Of a stretch of 64,000 nt of DNA, positions 1 through 11,308 are shown piece by piece. Under the pieces are notes generated by a model. The model searched no databases. It had not been told where the DNA came from and saw nothing but the letters and a program-made list of their open reading frames with translations. How positions within the stretch are numbered: the first letter of the stretch is position 1; the number at the start of each line of letters is the position of its first letter. The DNA comes from Musa acuminata AAA Group. Its lineage: Eukaryota > Streptophyta > Magnoliopsida > Zingiberales > Musaceae. A program made the position numbers and the translations under genes. The DNA is taken from positions 33,127,001 through 33,191,000 of the forward strand of contig NC_088344.1 of assembly GCF_036884655.1 (NCBI RefSeq), written 5' to 3'.

Positions 1-339
1 AAGAGAGCAAAGAAGCACAAAAAGAAAGGTGTGACTGGTGAAGACACTACAGTGAGTGGCGCTGAGGAAGACCCTGCTCCCTCTACTGAAACTAGTCCAC
101 CTGAGGCTGCTCGGGAAGCTGATGTCACAGCAACAAAAAACAGACCTTCACGGCCAGTCGTCACGGCAAAGCAGTATAACAAGATACAGTCAATTCCTCT
201 GCCACTTCGTAAGAAGGGTAAGCGAAAGATGGCTACATGGATGTGGGTGCTTCTAACAGTTCTGGTAGTACTCTTACTGTTTCTGGCAGGCAACTACATC
301 TCCATTTCCGGTCTCACTTTCCCACAGTCTGCATTTTGA
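1..339 (+). CDS. 3' end of a tail-anchored protein gene, proton-pump-interactor-like (partial)
   Basis: The reading frame is open from base 1 to the stop at 337-339, so the 5' part lies outside the window. The visible 112 residues begin with a Lys-rich stretch (KRAKKHKKKG), continue through an acidic, low-complexity segment, then a basic stretch (LPLRKKGKRK), and end in one hydrophobic segment (WMWVLLTVLVVLLLFLAG) about ten residues before the C-terminus. This is a C-tail anchor with a cytosolic N-terminal part. Plant proton pump interactors, which bind the autoinhibitory tail of the plasma-membrane H+-ATPase, end in the same way: Lys/Ala-rich coiled coil, basic linker, single C-terminal membrane helix. 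The family call is inference from this tail only. Another tail-anchored coiled-coil protein is possible. Confidence 0.5.
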   Translation, partial: KRAKKHKKKGVTGEDTTVSGAEEDPAPSTETSPPEAAREADVTATKNRPSRPVVTAKQYNKIQSIPLPLRKKGKRKMATWMWVLLTVLVVLLLFLAGNYISISGLTFPQSAF

Positions 340-2049
340 GCATATTCATATCACATGCATACATAAACATATATTTATAAGTTAAAGGTCTATAGGGGGT
401 AAGAATGGCTGTCATTAATATAGTGACGACCATTCTTCTGTGCACTACTTGGCTGGTTATCCTTCTTTAGATTGCTTTCACTACTTCTGATTCATGGTTG
501 GAGGTCTTCAATGATAGTAATGCATTTGTTGATTCAATGTTGACAATCAGTAACCTATTTGAGCTCATTATCATAGGGCATATTTAGTATCTTTTCCTGC
601 GTTCCAAATGATTTATAAGTAGATTCATCAAACCTCTTTCGTGTGTTTCTTTTCTTTCCTCCTCCATACTTTTGCAATGAAATAAGTCTATGTGATTTAG
701 TTCACTGTAGTAGTGATTGGTTCTTGGAATTAGCATTGCTGACTAATGTACTCTATTTAGGGGATCATAATTTTTGTTAGGAGAGACACCTCGCAACCTA
801 GATTGTGCAAGATTGTTTATGTAGATCAAACGTTTTCTTTGCATAGCCATCACAAAATGCTCCTTGATGTGCATTAGTTGATTCTTATATGACTAGGGAA
901 CTCCGAAATGGGTAGGGCGTGACCTCCAAGTTAGGGACTGAATCGAGTCTTGTTTGCTGCCCACACCCCCTTTAGATCAGCAGAAAGTTAAGGCCTTGGG
1001 CTTTCTATTCTATTGTTTTCGTGAGCAAACCATCGAAGTTGACTTTTATGTGCGTGATGGATGCCCACAACCTGCTAGATGAAGGCACCACCAAATCAAT
1101 CATAGAAAACTCTTATCCCAATCTGGCCCTGATGTGGTTATCATGAACATGACCTGTGAACATATAGATAAGAATAAAGTGTCTGATGAGAACATTGAAG
1201 CACAAAAGAACATGCCAAAAATGGGAACATAGAAAGGGGAATGTTCCCCATTTGTTACAGCAGAAAACAAAAATGAAATCCACCAATATTTATGATTCAG
1301 ATTTCCTTTTTCTTTTGTGTGTGTTTGTTTCATTTCTGGTGGGGTGAGATAAGTAACATTCTATTGTTTTAGTATCTAAAATTACTTTGTCATCTTATAG
1401 TTGAGCATCTATGGATCTCGCTATTATCTAAATTACAATGCACTAATCTTGTGCTAACATCAAACACACACACTTCTTGTTCTTGATGCCAAACCTAATG
1501 GGCCTAAAACAATTAACCGATATGCCTACCCCATTCAAGAAAATTTATGTTTGTTCCCTTATATTTGTTTTATTAAAAATGCACATTTCATTTTCCATTC
1601 AACTGATAAAAAAAAAAAGGAAGTGTGTACTTTGATGAGATATGACCATCTTGGTCTTGACTTGATCTATGGAGCATTGAACTAGTCAAAATTGTTTTGG
1701 ATGATAGACTCTACTTTTTTGTGTTTCAAGTCAAATGATTAGATGTAATTGATGTCTATATATAAGTACTAAAGGAGTACAATAGGCAGAAAGCTGACAA
1801 CATTCAATCATTGAATATAATCTGATGTAGCTTGAATTGTTCTAAACAAAAAAATTAATCCTTTTTAATTAAATGGAAGATAAAATAACGTTGGGTGAAT
1901 TCTTTGATCAAATTATATTTTCATTGGTGGCATACCTGACCTCATCCTCTCTCTCATCTTTTCATCCTATAGTAGTGACATGTTTTGATTGATAATATTT
2001 TGTTCCTTAAATCTTATTAGAATTTCTGAATACAAACATAAGTTTTAGC

Positions 2050-2051
<2 letters not shown>

Positions 2052-2128
<77 letters not shown>
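2052..2128. repeat. (TA)n microsatellite
   Basis: About 38 uninterrupted TA units in the spacer upstream of the decayed copia element. Confidence 0.95.
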
Positions 2129-2130
<2 letters not shown>

Positions 2131-2519
2131 CAGCCACCTCTCCTTGCATATATATGCTCACGAGGACAAACTGAGTTGGAAACCAACACGAGCTTTGCCT
2201 AAGAAAATAAGAAATGGACAGGGGCTGAAATAATATAAAGCAGAGAACAGCTCCCTGTCAAACCATTGTCTGCTACCAAAGTGATCTGAAAGGACGTATT
2301 ATTTTACCATTGCATTATTATTATTATTATTTTTCTGTTGATAATCTAACAAATCTCTCTATTTGGAGCATGAAAAATGGAAGCTGACCGACAGAATAAA
2401 ATATTTCTAGTACAAAGATTATTTAGCTGACACAAGAAGCCATGTGGGTGGGAGCAGCTGCTTGATAAAAGATATTATTATATTATATTATATTAAGATG
2501 CATACCACTCCTTTTTATC

Positions 2520-2520
2520 A

Positions 2521-2556
<36 letters not shown>
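2520..2556. repeat. (TTA)n microsatellite
   Basis: About 12 TTA units. A shorter TTA tract lies at about 2312-2331 and an (AAT)7 tract at 3491-3513. Confidence 0.9.
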
Positions 2557-2635
2557 ATAGTATAAAAAAATTCATAAAAGATACTCAACTGGCATCAATA
2601 TTCAACTGGCATTAATATTTGTGTCATTTTATGAT

Positions 2636-2781
2636 TTTATCTTGCTCTATATTTCTTTTATTTTTAGTATATTAGATGACTTAGATAAATCAGTTAAGTT
2701 TACAACCACCAATTTTATCTTGCTTTATATATTTTTTTTATTTTCAGTATATTAGATGACTTAGACAAATCATCTAAGTTC
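2636..2781. repeat. Two-copy degenerate tandem duplication, about 75 bp
   Basis: Two successive copies share the order TTTATCTTGCT(C/T)TATAT, a T-rich run, then AGTATATTAGATGACTTAGA and AAATCA. They start near 2636 and 2713 and differ by a few substitutions and T-run length. No coding potential. Confidence 0.8.
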
Positions 2782-4170
2782 GAATCGACATTGGTCAACT
2801 CTAGTGAGGTGTTCTTTCCACTGCCTGAAACCTAATTCATTGCTTAACTCTTAGACTCTCCCAATGACCAACTCGAGGAACTAAGTTATTCTAATAATGG
2901 CGATTTATTATGGGGATTGTACGAGTTGGTACGCACGTCGGCCATGATAGGAACTCTTCATCTTCCTCCCTTGGACAGCTGCTCGAGCCTGGAAACTTTT
3001 ACGAACGTCTTGTGTGTTCTACAAGTATCACCTCTTGGTTGTGTGTAGATCGTAAGGAGAAGCCATCATCATCCATGTCGAGGCCCATTAGGATTAGGAG
3101 TAGTACCATGGCCATAACCTAACTTTAATCCCATGGTGACCATGATTAAGCTAAGTGGGACTGCCTTATCTTATAAGTTGACAAGTGATTGGACCAAGTT
3201 CATGAGAACATGTATATATATATACTGACATAGATAAATCATGATCTCGGTTTTGGAATCGATAATCTTGATTTTGTTGAATATAGAATTATAATCGAAT
3301 CGGTTACAAACAGTTTGTTTTAATTTTTAATTTTAATTTTTTTTTTAAATATATCTTTAATTTTCTCTTTATTAAGTTATTGAAAAAGATAGACGATATT
3401 TAAATGTTTAAGTTTTTTTATTTATTTGATTGATTCAAATCGAACTTAAATAATCGATTTTGATTCCGAATTTCAAACCATTTCGTGTACTAATAATAAT
3501 AATAATAATAATAGAAATCATTTGCTTTCTTATATAAAAATTCATAATGAGAGCTTAAACCAACAATGCTCAGTCACACATGATCTTATTTCATGACAAG
3601 AATCATGTGTTGCATGTGAAAGATCTCTTCCTACACCTTTTCGGATCTTGTTGCCCTCTCACGATGTAGAATGATAGGGCCCACGCACGAGATAGTGATT
3701 GATTCAGATGAAACAATATTAATTATAAAAGATTTCTAATTTGTATAAATTGCTAACATTATTTCTCACCTATAACCCAAATATTAGTTGAATGAACACT
3801 AAACGAAATAAAAGATGAAACATATTAAGATAGATGTGCAATCTAAATTGACAACATGATACCATGATAAATATTATTTATTGGGCAACTATAAATCATG
3901 TTCAGGATTTGATCTCCCAATGTTGTTTTTATGAATTGATATTTTATTATTCTTAATTTATAGAAAAAATTTCAGATCAATCTCTAATTTTTTATTCTTC
4001 AAGCAATATTATAATTTTTATTCTTCATCCATATTCAATCACGTCACAAACATCTCACAATGGACATGAGATGTTACTATATTATGTTTTTTTCTTTGGT
4101 AAGAAAAGTCAACTTAGCTCTCATCATGTTTTCCATGATGATGATGCCTTGTAGAGATTTAAGTGCCCAT

Positions 4171-4641
4171 TGTAAGAATAAAAATAATCTTTGTTATATA
4201 AAAATTTTTAATATCAACATCTAAGATTAAATAATAATGCATATATTTCGATGTCCTTTAGAAATTTTTTTCTCTAATCTTCAGGTATATCATTGTCCTT
4301 CAGAATTAGATTCATTTTCTCTTCTTTTTGTTATTCTTCACTACAAGCGATGGATTTAGAACACAAAGGAAATAAAAAAAAATCTATAATTTTTTAATAA
4401 TATCATGTATCTATGTCCCCTACATATCAAATTATATTTTTAGTCATTATAAGATATTGTCTATATATAAGTGAGAGATGAAGGTTTACGATAAATAATT
4501 AAGAGAATCCCTCTCATAGAGATTATCTCATAAGGAATCCTATTATAAATGGATTTCATTTCTATTTATCAATAATCATAATAAAATTAAATTATATCCA
4601 TAATATATCTTACTAATTAGATAGGATCATATAATATAATA
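4171..4641 (-). repeat. Left (3') LTR of the decayed copia element
   Basis: Matches 9325-9931 in order and content with many substitutions and indels. It is followed immediately by the polypurine-tract motif (on the minus strand) at 4642-4653. Confidence 0.6.
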
Positions 4642-7600
4642 TTCTCCCACTTGACTCACTAATTGAGAATATATATAAAAATCTAAAATAAAAATAAATA
4701 AAATAAAAATTTATTTAAAAATAAATTATTTAATGAGAGTATAAAACTTTGAAAAAGTAGTTTACATGTATACACGAATTTTATAAAATAGGCCAATAAG
4801 TCTAATAAACATAATATCATATTAAGTTTGACTATTAGAGTTATAATGATTGTATAATATTAATGTTATACTTTCTTCTATATATCATAACACTGGTCCT
4901 TAGTGTAAAATAATTTTTATAATTTATCTTATCAAGGCTATTCACATTCAACCATAATATATATATCTTTAATTATATAAATAAAAATATTAATTATAAT
5001 ATTCACTCAAACATATATCACCATATCTTTTACTAATTGCTCACAAATCTAATATATAAAAATATATCATCTCAAACACTTTAGATTATAAGTCAAAATC
5101 AATAATAAATATATTGGAACTCAAGTTCTTAATTGATTTTAATTATTTTTGGACTCTTTTTTCTCTAATAATCAAGTATTCTAAATCATAATGCATAGAG
5201 CTGCAATAATACTTGTCATTCTTAAATAAGAAAACTAATGTGATATGTCACAAAATATCTTTAGCGACTAAACAATTGAACATAACCATACAAAGCCTTG
5301 AAATAAAATTTTACAATCATAAAGCTTGATTAGTGACTTCGAAGCATATTATAAATTAGTTTTTATTATTAATAATATAATAATATATTACTTTATATTT
5401 TTCTATAAATTACCCCTTTAAGTGATATAAATATATATCATAAAGTGGACTTCTTATTATCAAAATAATTTATAGAATTAACATTTGAAAAATATCATCA
5501 TTTTAAGCTAATCTAATTTCATATATATGAGCATATAATCCTTCACTTCTTCCGAACATCTTATTATTTTCTTTGTAATCTTTTAGTATTTCCAGTCTTA
5601 GATAACTCTATTATCTACCCAGTATTTTAATTATAAAATTAATATCTAATCTAGTATAGACTTAAGCATATAATATACTTTTAACTACGTATACATAAAG
5701 AAGATTTTTTTATTAAAATTTTTTAAAGTTATTTTAAAAAATACTTATTTTACTAAAAATTTTTACTTTTATCATTTGCTAAATAAAGTTATATTCTAAA
5801 TCTCTTCGAGACTCGATTAATATTTTTTTTTTGACACAGTCATAATAATCCTTAAAATCTATCTTTGAATATCTTAATGCCAATAACATAATATACCTCA
5901 TTCATATCAACTATATTAAAATTTTTAGTGAAAATTTTTTTAGTTTAGTGATCTTTAGATATAAATACCGATCAATAATTTTTTAAATCTAAAAAAATAA
6001 TAATATCAAGAAACTGTATATACCATTATCTAGAAGTTTGTTTAAGGTTATAAATAAATTTTTTAAATGTACATACTAAATTTTATATTTCTTTCATTTT
6101 CTTTATAAATTGTTTAGGTTAACCCATATAAATATGAATCCTCATTCAAAATACTTGTTTTCATATTCATATGATATAATCAAAATCATAACGAAGCACT
6201 ACTATTATGATGATTCTTAACGAGTTCATTTAAAAATTAAAAATATCTCATTATGGTTGATGTATTATTTATGAATAAAATTTTTTGCCACTAACCTGAC
6301 TTTATATCATTCCATATTATGATATTATTCTTTGAATCATATTTATGTAACAAACTCTTCTATAGTTATTGGGTAATCTAATAAGTTTTCAGACATCATT
6401 CTCGCCCATTGATTTTAACTCGTCTTTTCAGAATCGTATCATTTTTTAGAATTATTATTTTTCATAACTTGTGAAAACAATAAGAGATTCTTTTGATTTC
6501 TATATCATAATTTAATTCTTATAGATATGTCATATAATAATTAGAAATAGCATGTCACCTTTCCCTCTAAAATATTCTCAAAACTAACAATCATGATACT
6601 TCTATAAGTTTATTAGCAATGATATCTGGGAGTTCACTAAATATTAGTTTGTTGTTCACTTTTATTAAATAATTTAGTAATTTAAGAAACAACAATCTCT
6701 CAAATATAAAATGATAAAGGAATATCAACCTGTATTTCCTGAATATTAAAATTAAATTTTAAGATTTTTCACTCATATTGATTAGTTATTTTATAGAAAT
6801 CCTATATTACTATATTCAACTATATTCATATTATAATTCGAATAATAAAATCTATAGCCATTTAAAATTTTTTGGATAATTAATAAAATATCTAAAATTC
6901 GAGTGATATGCTTGGTTCGATATGAGGCTGTATCGAGCGGTAACAATCAAAATCGATCGTTACCAATCTATAATAGTATTCTAACGATCAATTTGATTAC
7001 TGGAGCCCTTTCTCACAAGTTTTTAAGCTCATCCTTCCTCCTATTTTATTTCATTTCACTCTCACATTCTCTTAAACTATCTCAAACTCATTTTTTCTTA
7101 TATTCTCTTTCTTATTCTTATATTTTGTACTCTCCTAAACTTTACAAAGTAATAATATGGAGAATCTTATGACCAACAATAATATGTGATAGTTAGTCAT
7201 ACTTCTTTGAGTAATAATACAAAATGGAACATTAGATTAGTAGCGAAAGTAGAAATTTTAATATTCACCAATATATACCTTAGGAGCCACCTACACATGC
7301 AATATATGACGATCAACTTACAATCATCACCACATTGATACACCAATGACATGCTGTATATCAATGTACTATGTCGTGAAATCAATTTTATGATTTAGTC
7401 CAATAAATATATTATATTAATATACAAATACATATCAATATAATATATTTGTTTTAGTAGAACAATCAATAATCATGTATATTTACATATATGATTATTT
7501 AATTTATTTGAATCTTAAAATTTATATTGTAACAAAATAATCTAATATTAACATAATCATGATCCATAATGGACTAAAATTGTGAATCTTACATAAGGCT

Positions 7601-7739
7601 ATTCGTCATGAAAAAAATATGTAATACTATTCTTACCTAATTTATATTAGTTTTACTAAATATATACTAAATATATATTTATTTTTAACTTAAAAATTTT
7701 ATCCTAACTTTATTTTTTTCTATTTTGTAGGTATTTTCG

Positions 7740-7855
7740 AAGAATTTTATGTCTAAATTTAGCGTACCGCTCGGCACGTCGTATCTTACCGTACCAACAA
7801 AAGTTCAGTACACTAATACGATATGAAATTTTAAATCTTGATTTAATATAGAAAA
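7740..7855. repeat. Eroded copy of the GTACC/GGTAC-rich dispersed repeat
   Basis: Holds GCGTACCGCTCGGCACGTCG, then CTTACCGTACC and TTCAGTACACTAATACGATA, the same vocabulary as the copies at 13545-13740, 47225-47600 and 50520-51050. A possible opposite end with TTCGATATGAGGCTG and ATCGAGCGG lies near 6905-6945. It sits inside the decayed copia element, so it either inserted there or is part of a composite. Confidence 0.5.
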
Positions 7856-9324
7856 TATAGGAACATTTATCAAAATATAATGAAGGAAATTAGAATATAA
7901 TGAAGGAAATATCACTATAATAAAATAAAATAATATTAATATTTTTAGTTTTTAATAAATGTTAAACTATTAAAATAATATATATTTTACTTTTGGATAA
8001 AATATTTGCATATCTACTATTCATACAAAAATATTAATGGAGAACTGATATCATCATGGTGGAATAGTATTACTACCTTACCTTTGGGTATGTAATCCTG
8101 GACTATAAGGATATTCAAAATAGTATCATCATATCTTATCACATAATTATTCAAAGTAAATTCTTCTTTGATATTATTTAGATCTCATAATTATACGTGT
8201 CATTATGAATATTATTTTTAATATTATTTAAGAAATATTTTTTTAATATTATTTTATAACTTATTGATTTAAACTACTTTGATGGTTACAAGATTAATAC
8301 AATAATATAAAATATAATTTAAAATATCTTATAAATTATAAAATTTTTATTATAATTTATATTCCATAAATCTATCATTCTAAGTCACTTTGACAATTAC
8401 TAACTAGATAAAACATAGGGATATAAGTTACAAATAATATTAAGATAAATTTGATTTTTCTCGAATTTGATCAAAACTTAATTGATCGAACCTAATCCAA
8501 TTAAGTAATCAAAATATAATCTTAATTAAATCATATTAAAGTATTTGATTAAAATAAAACAAATTAATTAATTTTATAATAGAGGACATAATTTAGAAAA
8601 TTTTAATTTTTGAAGGGTAAAACTATAATTTTATCTTAGGTATAATGAAAATATTTAATTTATGAAGGGCATAATTGTTAAAGTTAAATTTAAAGACACA
8701 TATTGTAATTTTCATAATTTTTTGGGGTAAAAATATCCTTTTCTCTTAAAAAAAATCTTAATTTTATTTCGTAGCTATTGTCATGCCCACATGTCACAGC
8801 CATGTTCCTCGATAGTCGAATGCCCTTGTCTCTAACTAGCAACCTCTATGGTCGTCGCTGTGGGCGATTGTGCTTATACATCCTATTGCATAATCATTGG
8901 GAACCACGACCTTCGGTATCTAGTTGATGTCAAATGCAGCCAGCAAGCGTTGCCATTGTTGTTGCACATGGTGGTGTTGTGTAGCTGCCACAAGCACTGA
9001 TGCACATAGCCATTACAGTCGCCACATAAAGCGATGTTGTGCAATCATCACAATGCTGTTACACCCCACAATGCTTGTACTAGGTATGTAACCATTGCTT
9101 GCAATTGGGCTGACGATCATCGAAGGCCAGCACCCTCAATAATACTATCACCAACAACATACTATCGATAGTGGCCCATCGATCAAATACAAGGAACCTT
9201 GCATTGCCTACAAGAAGATAACATGACAGATTAGATAGAAAAGTAGATCAATAATACAGATAAACGAAAGGTGCTAATAAATAAATATAGAGTATTTGAT
9301 TTCAAACCTGACTCTTATACTAAT

Positions 9325-9931
9325 TATAAGTATAAAAACCATCCTTATGCTATTGTTATGTGAAAAATTTTAATATCAAAATATGAAATCAAATAACAAT
9401 AAATCTAAGTTTATGATACATACCTTTCGATGCTATTCAGAAAGTTATTATTTGATTTGTGGGTGCACCATCGTCGGATCTGAAATATATAGTAATGTCG
9501 ATCAACAACGAGAACTAGACTCACTTTTTCCTCTCTTTCTATTTTTCACAAAACTACTATAAACAATAGATTAAGAACAAATGAGATATGAGAGAATATA
9601 TATAATCTCATTGACTGATTTACATGACTAAGGAGAGATAAGAGAAAATATCTAATATCTCATTGACCAGTTCACATAACTAAATGGAGATAAAGAAAAA
9701 TCTATAATCTCTCAATAATAACATGTACTCCCATCTCCTATTATATGTGTATATACGTATTCGTACATTGTGTTTTAGTTTATAGGAGGTTATATCTATT
9801 TATAAACGAGAGTAGAGAATTTAGGATAAATAATTATGAGAGTTATTTCTATCAAAGTCGATAACTATCAAATCATATTCGTAATATATCTAACTTAATT
9901 ATAACTATATAAAATGTCACATAATTTAACA
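9325..9931 (-). repeat. Right (5') LTR of the decayed copia element
   Basis: Longer, less eroded partner of 4171-4641, ending around TTTAACA at 9931. A degenerate primer-binding site lies at its inner (left) edge. Confidence 0.6.
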
Positions 9932-11056
9932 CTCCAAAGCTTATTTATTTAGGTAAAATCATAAATAACTCATAAAATTAACATAATATATCATAAATTT
10001 AGTAAGACCCTTCTTAAAAAAAAAAACAAATAATATAAAATATAAAAATAATGTATAAATCTAAATAATAAAAAAGATTACATAAGACTTTGAAAAATAA
10101 TATGCACACAATGGTAATGAGATTAAAATTAAAAGAGAGAAATATTAAAGAGAAAAATACAATTAAAGTAAGATAAATAAAAATCTAGATATATCTATTT
10201 ACAATATTTGTTTGCTGGTGTTGGTGTATTAAACTTAGTCCATATCTCATTTATATTGATTTGTCTGTGACATACTGAATCTACTTACGAGATTTAGTTA
10301 TTATAAAAATTTTATCTAATCAAGTTGGTAAAAGATGATGATGTATTAGACTGAGTTCAAGTTTTATCTAATAATTTTTTAATCTAAAATATTGATCTAA
10401 CGATGATATTCTAAATCCATTACCAAATCCATTTATCAAATTTTTTCACCATTTATTAAGGGCTATAAAGTAATGAGAATAAATCTAATCTTCATCATTT
10501 AAAATTTTTGAAAAAAATATATCATAATATTTATTTTTGAAATATGATAATATAAAATTAGAATATCATGATTGATCCTTTTATCATGTTCAGAATTTAG
10601 AGAATCTATATTTATAATTTATATTATTTATCAAATATTTATTAATATATTTATTGTGTGATCTAAGTTAAATGCATATTTTAATTTATTTCTCTTTATA
10701 AATTTAAAAATATATTTTGAAAAATATGTGGAGGGAAATATTATTATTTTTAATTGATAAAAAATAATTAAAAAAACGAAGAGGGGCTGATCGGTAAAAG
10801 CATATATGTTGGGACCGCACCCAAATAATAGACACGCAAATAGCGGCAGTAATACGCGTACTCCTTACCTTTCGCTCCACTCCTCTGGGCCTTCGCCGAA
10901 AGCCCTCGTCTCCTCCCCAATTTACGGCTTCTGCCACCCCGCGGCGAGAAAGAAAGAGTAACTGAAGAACGATTCTTTGTTTCCCCTTCGCGTGGGTCGA
11001 GAGTTCGGGCTGTGCGGACCGATCTATGTAGATTTGGTGGCGCTTCTCTGGAATTT
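9932..11056. other. Intergenic region and promoter of the SPL gene
   Basis: AT-rich to about 10770, then an abrupt rise in GC from about 10800, consistent with the proximal promoter and 5' UTR of the downstream gene. The reverse-strand frame at 10704-10937 has no recognisable content. Confidence 0.5.
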
Positions 11057-11308
11057 ATGGGGCCGAAGAGAGTATTCGGTAAGTGAAGGGTGATCTTTGG
11101 GGGAGGGAGGATTTGGTTGGTTTTGTGAGATAGATGATCCTTTTCTTGATGCGTTGCTGGGTTTTCTTGCAGTTGCGTAGGTCGGAATCTCGCGGAGGAA
11201 GTCTGGATCGGAGGCGAAGGCGAGGAAAGGTCCTTCTCTTTGCCCTCTTCCTGCTCTCTATTGGGTGGCGATCGAGGAGGAACTTAGGGTTTGATTTGGT
11301 CGCGGGAA
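11057..11308 (+). promoter_or_regulatory. 5' leader of the SPL gene with a likely leader intron and a split upstream ORF
   Basis: A good donor (TTCG/GTAAGTG, intron from 11079) and acceptor (TTTTCTTGCAG ending at 11172) suggest a 5' UTR intron. An ATG at 11057 opens a tiny upstream ORF that, after splicing, would run only 9 codons (MGPKRVFVA) and stop at a TAG just past the junction, well before the main start at 11309. Whether it is transcribed depends on the unseen transcription start. Confidence 0.45.

Larger units (their letters stand above)
340..4170. other. Intergenic AT-rich spacer
   Basis: No convincing coding region. The first few hundred bases are probably the 3' UTR of the upstream gene. 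The rest holds a (TA)n tract (2052-2128), (TTA)n tracts (about 2312-2331 and 2520-2556), an (AAT)n tract (3491-3513), a degenerate tandem duplication (2636-2781) and a possible short inverted-repeat element (3240-3480). The short open frame at 2910-3122 resembles no family I recognise. Confidence 0.6.
4171..9931 (-). mobile_element. Heavily decayed Ty1/copia LTR retrotransposon
   Basis: Two related long blocks, 4171-4641 and about 9325-9931, look like a diverged LTR pair. Both start with TRTAAGNATAAAAA, share TTTTAATATCAA, an AT-rich stretch and TTTCGATG, and end in similar AT-rich sequence. Just inside the right block, around 9309-9324, ACTCTTATACTAATT resembles the complement of an initiator-tRNA-Met primer site. 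Just inside the left block, TTCTCCCACTTG (from 4642) reads as a polypurine tract on the minus strand. The same motif abuts the 3' LTR of the better preserved element at 18045. Around 5860-5930 the minus strand keeps a recognisable reverse-transcriptase/RNase H segment matching 19171-19231 of that element. Stops are everywhere and the interior is extremely AT-rich, so it is long dead. No clear target duplication was found. LTR boundaries are approximate. Confidence 0.65.

Noticed and set aside
2041..2130. CRISPR-like repeat array
   Set aside because: Simple-sequence tracts without spacers; no repeat-spacer structure exists anywhere in the window.
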